Part shown: piece by piece, positions 22,350 to 23,842 of the stretch
Numbering within the stretch: the stretch's first letter is position 1
Layout: every line of letters begins with the position of its first letter
Notes under the pieces: generated by a model
What the model saw: the letters and a program-made list of their open reading frames with translations, nothing else
Database searches by the model: none
What the model was told of the DNA's origin: nothing
Position numbers and translations under genes: made by a program
Virus record (IMG/VR): IMGVR_UViG_3300010370_000243
Coordinates: 1-23,842 of that record
Source: a virus
Length of the DNA stretch: 23,842 nucleotides
Reading direction: 5' to 3' (one strand)

Positions 22350-22355
22350 TAAATA
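22348..22355 (+). promoter_or_regulatory. T4-late-type promoter before gp8
   Basis: AATAAATA overlaps the preceding TAA (22347-22349) and lies 18 bases before ATG 22374. It is identical in sequence and in stop-codon overlap to the gp25 box. Confidence 0.75.
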
Positions 22356-22373
22356 AGTAAAAAGCTCTGTAAA

Positions 22374-23813
22374 ATGGCCGCAATTATAACTGATCAGATT
22401 AGAATACTAAATGCTAAAAATTTTGTTGCTGGTGTTGTAACTAGTACTGATTCATATTATGCTTGGATTGGTTTACCAAATCCAACAGATCTTCAAAGTG
22501 ATTGGAACGTAAGTCCCCCTCCACCAAAAGATAATTTTGATGAGGAGAATAATTATTGGGATAGTATAATTGCTCTAAAGAAAATAGGAGCTTCTGATGT
22601 TCGTCAAGTGATCCAAAAAAGAGTTTGGGCGTCAGGGACAACATATGATATGTATAGGCATGATTATAGTAGATCTAACACAGCTAAAGTATCTGGATTT
22701 TCTAATTTATATGCAGCACCATATTATGTTTTAACAAGAGATTACAGAGTTTACATTTGCCTTCAAAATGGAACCACTCCAGAAAATCCATCGGGAAGAC
22801 CATCCTTAGATGAACCAAGATTTACTGATTTAGAACCAAGAGCTGCTGGAGATAGTGGTGATGGTTATATTTGGAAATATCTTTATACTATTACACCTAG
22901 CGAAATTATAAAATTTGATTCTACAAATTTTATGCCAGTTCCACAAAACTGGGAAACAGATCCAGATCAAGCACCTGTAAGATCAAATGCTGTTGATGGT
23001 TCCATAAAAATTGTTACGATTACTGATCGAGGAGTTGGTGTTGGAACTGCTAATAGAGTTTATACTAGAGTACCAATTAAAGGTGATGGGACTGGAGCAG
23101 AATGCACTCTAGTTATTAATAATGATCAAAAAGTAGAGTCAATAACGGTTTCCAATCAAGGATCTGGATATACATATGGTAATGTGGATTTAAACGCTGG
23201 TAATGTTCCAGTTACCACAAGAAAACCATCTTTCAATGTAATAATTCCACCAAAAGGAGGACATGGATCTGATATCTATAGAGAATTAGGAGCGTATAAT
23301 GTTTTGCTATATTCTAGAATAGAAAATGACAATGAAAATCCAGATTTCATAACTGGAAATCAAATTGCAAGAATAGGTATTGTAAAAAACCCAGAATTTT
23401 ATGGATCCTCTCAGATTTTAAGTCTAGAAAAAGCAAGTAATGCTTATGCAATGAGATTAACTGGAATTGGATACAGTACAGCAACTTTCACTCCAGATAC
23501 ATATATTACTCAAACTGTTGGCACAGGATTAACAGCTATAGGTAGAGTTATTAGTTATGATCAAATAACAGGTGTTCTAAAATACTGGCAAGATAGAACT
23601 ATGGCGGGTTTTAATACCGTAGGAACCGCACAGTCTGTCCCTACATATAGTTATGATTTAATTGAATTTTCTAATTCTATAGCAAGTGGAGGGTCTCTGT
23701 CAATCAGCGGAGGATCTGCTTCTTTATCAATATCCACAATTTTTAGCGGTATATCGACCGTAATAAATAATAGAAATTATTATCTAGGCCAATCGTTTGT
23801 CAATGGGATATAA
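22374..23813 (+). CDS. gp8: gp8-like baseplate wedge subunit with GxGY insertion
   Basis: A 479-residue protein, about 145 longer than T4 gp8 (334). gp8-family features are the N-terminal AAIITDQIRILNAKNFVAG, then SYYAWIGLPNP, an acidic Pro-rich loop (SPPPPKDNFDEENNYWD), RVWASGTTYDMYRHDYS, and DGYIWKYLYTITPSE beginning at Asp163. Between about residues 205 and 300 lies a stretch (IVTITDRGVGVG and SITVSNQGSGYTYGN) matching the GxGY module of the giant neighbour, which may account for part of the extra length. gp8 dimers sit on the outer wedge surface next to gp7 and gp10 in T4. The stop is TAA 23811-23813; the last 29 bases of the window hold no gene start that I can support. Confidence 0.9.
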   Translation: MAAIITDQIRILNAKNFVAGVVTSTDSYYAWIGLPNPTDLQSDWNVSPPPPKDNFDEENNYWDSIIALKKIGASDVRQVIQKRVWASGTTYDMYRHDYSRSNTAKVSGFSNLYAAPYYVLTRDYRVYICLQNGTTPENPSGRPSLDEPRFTDLEPRAAGDSGDGYIWKYLYTITPSEIIKFDSTNFMPVPQNWETDPDQAPVRSNAVDGSIKIVTITDRGVGVGTANRVYTRVPIKGDGTGAECTLVINNDQKVESITVSNQGSGYTYGNVDLNAGNVPVTTRKPSFNVIIPPKGGHGSDIYRELGAYNVLLYSRIENDNENPDFITGNQIARIGIVKNPEFYGSSQILSLEKASNAYAMRLTGIGYSTATFTPDTYITQTVGTGLTAIGRVISYDQITGVLKYWQDRTMAGFNTVGTAQSVPTYSYDLIEFSNSIASGGSLSISGGSASLSISTIFSGISTVINNRNYYLGQSFVNGI

Positions 23814-23842
23814 AATCCAGAGGTTAAAAAATATTCTGGAGA

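Noticed and set aside
23817-23839. CCAGA/TCTGG inverted repeat at the right edge as a terminator for gp8
   Set aside because: The stem is only five bp with a 13-base loop, and the window ends three bases later, so a T-run cannot be assessed.

Overview
The window looks like part of a T4-like cyanomyovirus genome (a tailed phage of marine Synechococcus or Prochlorococcus). The evidence is the gp25 - gp6 - giant baseplate gene - gp8 order at the right, T4-late-type AATAAATA/CATAAATA promoter boxes, and a tightly packed left arm of very small acidic proteins of the kind found in cyanophage accessory regions. No psbA-type photosynthesis gene, tRNA, integrase, insertion sequence or CRISPR array was seen. 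All confident genes lie on the + strand.

Positions 1-3253 hold sixteen tiny genes (about 41-104 residues, the first one partial), with short spacers or ATGA/TGATG stop-start overlaps. From 691 on they fall into units, each opened by a near-identical 29-bp element: TGAGGCCTC palindrome, conserved spacer, TATAGT. The first four units contain exactly three genes each (717-1353, 1430-1934, 1979-2640, 2684-3253), and the fourth ends in a strong terminator at 3262. A fifth copy at 3868 precedes the gene at 3914. I read these as phage-specific promoters heading exchangeable early-gene cassettes.

Positions 3254-5009 are regulatory-rich. They hold a perfect inverted repeat (3343-3370), a 34-bp tandem repeat carrying AGACCT hexamers (3419-3510), and two host-type promoters whose -35 TTGACA lies between GCCCC and GGGGC arms (3616-3650 and 4401-4438). 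Five small genes also lie here, one of them an easily missed 49-residue membrane peptide at 4586. A third TTGACA promoter at 4955 leads to a GT-A glycosyltransferase (5010-5795) and two overlapping small conserved genes that end at a terminator (6092-6125). The next gene, at 6126, starts directly on the T-run of that terminator.

Positions 6884-23813 form the late structural module: gp25, gp6, a 4088-residue repeat-built protein in the gp7 position, a 267-residue fibre-like protein, and gp8. Late promoter boxes sit before gp25, before the 267-residue gene and before gp8. None was seen before gp6 or the giant gene, so gp25-gp6-giant probably form one transcript. The giant protein is a mosaic of at least four recurring modules plus a YHYH-like domain, and one of those modules also occurs inside gp8. 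This part is visibly more AT-rich than the left arm.
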